From the NCBI GenBank assembly GCA_002299865.1, contig DBNV01000052.1, positions 1 through 8,185 on the forward strand: a stretch of 8,185 bases of DNA, written 5' to 3'. Positions 5,427 to 8,185 of this stretch are shown here, in pieces (position 1 is the first letter of the stretch; each line of letters begins with the position of its first letter). The DNA comes from Desulfonatronaceae bacterium UBA663. Lineage in GTDB: Bacteria; Desulfobacterota; Desulfovibrionia; Desulfovibrionales; Desulfonatronaceae. A program made the position numbers and the translations under genes. The notes under the pieces are model-generated. The model saw nothing but the letters and a program-made list of their open reading frames with translations. It did no database searches and was not told where the DNA came from.

Positions 5427-6613
5427 TCGGCACACTCCCTGAGGGCTTTGAAGGCAGGCAGTTCCTTGCCTTCCATGAATTCCAGAAACGCTCCGCCTCC
5501 GGTGGAGATGAAGCTGACCTTGTCAGCCATGTTCGCGGCATGGAGCATGGCGTCCGTGTCTCCGCCGCCCACGATGCTCACTTGGGCGTTTTCGGCCACG
5601 GCTTTGGCCACGGCTATTGACCCTTGGGCAAAAGCCGGGTTTTCAAAAGCGCCCATGGGGCCGTTCCACACGGCTGTTCCTGAACCGTGCAAAATCTCGG
5701 CAAAAAGCGTTCGCGTGGCCGGTCCGATGTCCAGGACCATCTGTTCCGCAGGCACGTTCTGATAGGTGCAGACACCGGCCGCAGAAGGCGCCTTGGGGGA
5801 AGCGGCAAAGACAAAGTCCACCGGCAGATACAGAGCCACGCCCTTTTCCTTGGCCTTGTCCATGATGGCGCGGGCTTCGCCGAGCAGGTCGTCCTCCACC
5901 AGGGATAGGCCTACGGAGAATCCCTGGGCCTTGATAAAGGTATTGGCCATGGCCCCGCCGATAACCAGTCGATCCACATTATCCAGGAGGTTGTTCAAAA
6001 TTCCGAGTTTAGTAGAAACCTTGGCTCCGCCGGAGATTGCCACGTAGGGGCGTTTTGGGTCGGCCAGGGCCAGGCCGAGATACTCCCATTCCTTTTGCAT
6101 CAACAGGCCGGCGCAGCAGTGGGTGAAATGTCCGACGACCCCGGCCACGGAGGCATGGGCGCGATGGGAGGTGCCGAAGGCGTCGTTGACGTAGATCTCG
6201 CCAAGTCGGGCCAGTTGGCGGGAGAATCCCGGATCGTTCTTGGTTTCGCCGGGATGAAAACGCAGGTTCTCCAGCAGCAGAATCTGGCCCGGTTGCAGGG
6301 CTTGGGCCATTTTTTCGACTTCCGGCCCGATGCAGTCCGGAGCCATGGCCACGGGCCTGCCCAAAAGGCCGGCCAAGTGTTCGGCCACCGGCTTCAGGCT
6401 CAACTTCGGGACCACCTGGCCCTTGGGGTCGCCCAGATGAGAGCAGAGAACCACGGCCGCCTCCTGCTCCAAAGCTTTTTGCAGGGTCGGCAGACTGGCC
6501 CGGATGCGCGTGTCCTCGCGGATAACACCCTGATCCATGGGGATGTTATAGTCGACCCGGATCAACAGACGCTTGCCTTTGACGTCCATGTGTTCCAGAA
6601 AGCGGATGCTCAT
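5423..6613 (-). CDS. pgk: Phosphoglycerate kinase
   Basis: A cytoplasmic glycolytic enzyme that transfers phosphate between 1,3-bisphosphoglycerate and ADP. It is full length at 396 residues. The N-terminal domain has RVDYNIP (19-25), RIRASLPT (36-43), ENLRFHPGE (115-123) and the GTSHRAH histidine/arginine cluster (147-153). The C-terminal nucleotide domain has GGAKVSTK (195-202), WNGPMGAFE (316-324), GGGDTDA (349-355) and STGGGAFLE (370-378). One deviation: the usual HLGRP substrate-side motif reads HLGDP, with Asp at 62 where most family members carry a basic-patch Arg. The codon is GAC and is two changes from CGC, so a single base-call error is unlikely. The ATG at 6613 follows GGAGG by four bases and overlaps the rimI stop. 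The TGA overlaps the tpiA start. Confidence 0.97.
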   Translation of the reverse strand: MSIRFLEHMDVKGKRLLIRVDYNIPMDQGVIREDTRIRASLPTLQKALEQEAAVVLCSHLGDPKGQVVPKLSLKPVAEHLAGLLGRPVAMAPDCIGPEVEKMAQALQPGQILLLENLRFHPGETKNDPGFSRQLARLGEIYVNDAFGTSHRAHASVAGVVGHFTHCCAGLLMQKEWEYLGLALADPKRPYVAISGGAKVSTKLGILNNLLDNVDRLVIGGAMANTFIKAQGFSVGLSLVEDDLLGEARAIMDKAKEKGVALYLPVDFVFAASPKAPSAAGVCTYQNVPAEQMVLDIGPATRTLFAEILHGSGTAVWNGPMGAFENPAFAQGSIAVAKAVAENAQVSIVGGGDTDAMLHAANMADKVSFISTGGGAFLEFMEGKELPAFKALRECAE

Positions 6614-7155
6614 TTTTCCTCCGATTCGAGATAAGGGGCATGGTGTTCAGGCGCGATGCGCAGTTCTTTGCTCATCATCACCGCATCCAGATTTCGTCCT
6701 TGTTCTTGAAAATAGTTCCGGCGTATCCCGGTCGTCGTAAAGCCCAGGCCGCGATAGAGGCTCAAGGCCGGAATGTTGTCGGCGGCCGCTTCCAGAAAGC
6801 AGGCCTTCACGCCTTGCTCAAGACCAAATTTCAACGCCGCCCGGACAAGGTCGCGCCCAAGACCTTGGCTGCGCCACGCCGGGAGCACGGCGACGTTTAA
6901 AAGTTCCATGTCTGATTCAACGATCTGAAAGGCGACGTACCCCAGCAGTCTCTCCGGATTTTTTGCGCCCAACAGGATCAGCGAGCCTCGACAAAAGCTT
7001 GATCGCAACTGCTCCAGGGACCATATTTTTTCAAAGCACGACCTCTCCAGTGCCAGGACGTCGGGCAGGTCGACTTCGGAGAGAAGGACGAGGTGCGGCA
7101 GATGATCGGGGGAGCGCTGCATCCCGTCACTTTCCGTGCGTTGCGTGTTGTTCAT
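6610..7155 (-). CDS. rimI: RimI-type GNAT N-acetyltransferase
   Basis: A 181-residue GNAT acetyltransferase that resembles RimI, the enzyme that acetylates the N-terminal alanine of ribosomal protein S18. The acetyl-CoA binding signature is RSQGLG (95-100) after the ELLNVAVLPAW strand. The RimI-like C-terminal part reads LEAAADN (121-127), LYRGLGF (133-139), then RRNYFQEQGR and DAVMM (157-161). E122 and Y134 match the glutamate and tyrosine expected in the RimI active site. The usual LEVRxSN motif is changed to LEAAADN, losing its Arg, so the substrate could differ. The ATG at 7155 overlaps the upstream stop as ATGA; an alternative ATG at 7122 (residue 12) would give 170 residues, nearer the family's usual 150 or so. 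The gene is coupled to pgk downstream. Confidence 0.8.
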   Translation of the reverse strand: MNNTQRTESDGMQRSPDHLPHLVLLSEVDLPDVLALERSCFEKIWSLEQLRSSFCRGSLILLGAKNPERLLGYVAFQIVESDMELLNVAVLPAWRSQGLGRDLVRAALKFGLEQGVKACFLEAAADNIPALSLYRGLGFTTTGIRRNYFQEQGRNLDAVMMSKELRIAPEHHAPYLESEEK

Positions 7156-7985
7156 GCCTTGCCCGCCAGCAACGCGATCATGTCTTCGTGGATTAGGCCG
7201 TTGGAGGCGAGAATGGAAGGGGTTTGAGGATCAAAAGATCCTCCGTCCATCCGGCTGACCCGCCCGCCTGCTTCGGTCACGAGCAGCCATCCGGCCGCCG
7301 TGTCCCATGGTTTGAGCTGGATTTCGTAAAAGGCGTCGCATCGCCCGGCGGCGGTATAGGCCAAATCTATGGCTGCAGAACCGGCCCGGCGGACACCTTG
7401 GGTATGGGCGAGCATGGTTTCCAGCCAGGTCAGGATCGGCGGGAGGTGATCGCGGATCGTGTAGGGAAAGCCCGTGGCCACAAGAGAATTCTCCACGTCA
7501 GAGATTCCGGACACGGCGACGGCCTTCCCGTTGAGTCGTGTTCCTCCGCCCAGGACGGCATGAAAGAGTTCGTCCAGGACCGGCAGGTGGACAAGCCCCA
7601 AGTGTACTTGGCCTTGGTCCCACAGAGCCACGGAGATGGCTACGAAGGGGAAGCCGTGCGCGAAGTTGGTGGTGCCGTCCAGAGGGTCAATGATCCAGGT
7701 CGGGCCGTCCAGAGGGCGGGCCAGATCGTCGGAAGACACCGATTCCTCGGCCATGAAGGTCGCAGCGGGCAGGATATCGACCAAACGTTGCTTGAGAATT
7801 TTTTCTACGGCCAAATCCGCGGTGGTCACCAAGTCGATGCGCCCCTTGCGGCGAATTTCGCGCGGCACGTGCCAGTACTCCATAAGCATCCGGCCGGCCT
7901 CGCGCACGGTTTCAACCACCGAGGGCAAAAGACTTTCGTATGTTGTGCGATGTTTCGTCATCCGATCTAAGCTTGCTCCCGTCAC
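7152..7985 (-). CDS. Inositol-monophosphatase-family phosphatase (SuhB-like)
   Basis: A Mg2+-dependent, Li+-sensitive-type sugar-phosphate phosphatase fold of 277 residues. The metal-binding residues are all visible: E80/E81 in AEES, D100 and D103 in the WIIDPLDGTTNF motif, and D228 in KPWDTAAG, with the supporting DLVTTAD (51-57) and RRAGSAAIDLAY (199-210). Family members hydrolyse myo-inositol 1-phosphate or related phosphates such as fructose-1,6-bisphosphate, and SuhB also acts in rRNA antitermination; the sequence does not decide which applies. The GTG at 7985 overlaps the upstream stop as GTGA, matching the other junctions in this operon. An ATG at 7961 (residue 9) is the alternative, but its nearest purine-rich stretch (GGGAG) is 14 bases away. 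The TGA overlaps rimI. Confidence 0.88.
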   Translation of the reverse strand: MTGASLDRMTKHRTTYESLLPSVVETVREAGRMLMEYWHVPREIRRKGRIDLVTTADLAVEKILKQRLVDILPAATFMAEESVSSDDLARPLDGPTWIIDPLDGTTNFAHGFPFVAISVALWDQGQVHLGLVHLPVLDELFHAVLGGGTRLNGKAVAVSGISDVENSLVATGFPYTIRDHLPPILTWLETMLAHTQGVRRAGSAAIDLAYTAAGRCDAFYEIQLKPWDTAAGWLLVTEAGGRVSRMDGGSFDPQTPSILASNGLIHEDMIALLAGKA

Positions 7986-8176
7986 CGTGAACCGGGCGGC
8001 GCATCTTTTTTGGCCTGGAGCACGGCCCGCAGCCGATCCCGCTCGGCTTTGGCCCGCAGCAGCTCCAGTTCGATATTCTGGTGTTGTTCCGGCGCAGCTC
8101 GACCCAGGGCACGGATCAGTTCCGCAATGCGTTTTTCCAGAGCATAGAGTTCCAGAGCCAGGGCGCGCAGGGACAT
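7982..8176 (-). CDS. Small helical protein of unknown function
   Basis: A 64-residue frame that I do not recognise. It is strongly charged and leucine-rich, with heptad-like spacing (LELYALEKRIAELIRAL, then ELELLRAKAERDRLRAVL), so one or two amphipathic helices or a short coiled coil are likely. It has no signal peptide or membrane segment. The stop overlaps the phosphatase GTG by four bases, consistent with a real coupled gene. The ATG at 8176 has only nine bases of upstream sequence (AACGCGGCC), with no Shine-Dalgarno in them. The frame stays open to the window edge, so the true start may lie outside and the protein may be longer. Confidence 0.55.
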   Translation of the reverse strand: MSLRALALELYALEKRIAELIRALGRAAPEQHQNIELELLRAKAERDRLRAVLQAKKDAPPGSR

Positions 8177-8185
8177 GGCCGCGTT

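Noticed and set aside
5427..5435. GTG start for tpiA, three codons upstream of the chosen ATG
   Set aside because: The GTG directly abuts the AGGGA Shine-Dalgarno sequence, leaving no spacer, whereas the ATG has ideal spacing and overlaps the pgk stop.
5001..5762. Plus-strand frame of 253 codons opposite tpiA and pgk
   Set aside because: Both strands cannot plausibly code here; tpiA and pgk have complete catalytic motifs and this frame has none.
7224..7970. Plus-strand frame of 248 codons opposite the phosphatase gene
   Set aside because: It is a shadow of a motif-complete inositol-monophosphatase-family gene with no signature of its own.
1..8185. CRISPR array, insertion sequence or complete integrase
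   Set aside because: I scanned for regular repeats, terminal inverted repeats and recombinase motifs and saw none in the window.

Overview
The window joins two unrelated blocks that are transcribed toward each other. The housekeeping block (pgk, tpiA and secG beside a RimI-type acetyltransferase and an inositol-monophosphatase-family gene), its moderately high G+C and its protein sequences suggest a Gram-negative proteobacterium. A Desulfovibrionales-like sulfate reducer is my best guess; it rests on protein character alone, with no 16S or database search.

Left block, 1-3961, plus strand. This is the 3' part of a defence-type operon of four genes: the C-terminal end of a DUF1156 (COG1743) adenine-specific DNA methylase, an MntA-type nucleotidyltransferase antitoxin, a HepT-type HEPN ribonuclease toxin, and a complete 950-residue DUF499 (COG1483) AAA-type ATPase. 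Every junction is an ATGA stop/start overlap preceded by a good Shine-Dalgarno sequence, so the toxin-antitoxin pair lies inside the methylase/ATPase operon as a translationally coupled part of it. DUF1156 and DUF499 are a known pair in defence islands. The likely logic is modification plus an ATP-driven restriction or sensing machine, with a HEPN RNase held in check by the MNT enzyme. The order of action is inference.

Junction, 3962-4158. About 200 bp with no recognisable gene. It holds two inverted repeats, one of them a candidate terminator for the defence operon that ends exactly at the 3' end of the tRNA. The defence operon therefore sits against the 3' side of a tRNA-Leu(GAG) gene, the classical geometry of tRNA-targeted integration, although no integrase or second att copy is visible here.

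Right block, 4159-8185, minus strand. Reading leftward from the right edge: a small helical protein (partly cut by the window or just starting), a SuhB-like phosphatase, rimI, pgk, tpiA, secG and tRNA-Leu(GAG). The first five genes are joined by four successive 4-nt overlaps; secG follows tpiA after 21 nt and probably starts at TTG. The block combines two glycolytic enzymes with a Sec translocon subunit and a leucine tRNA.
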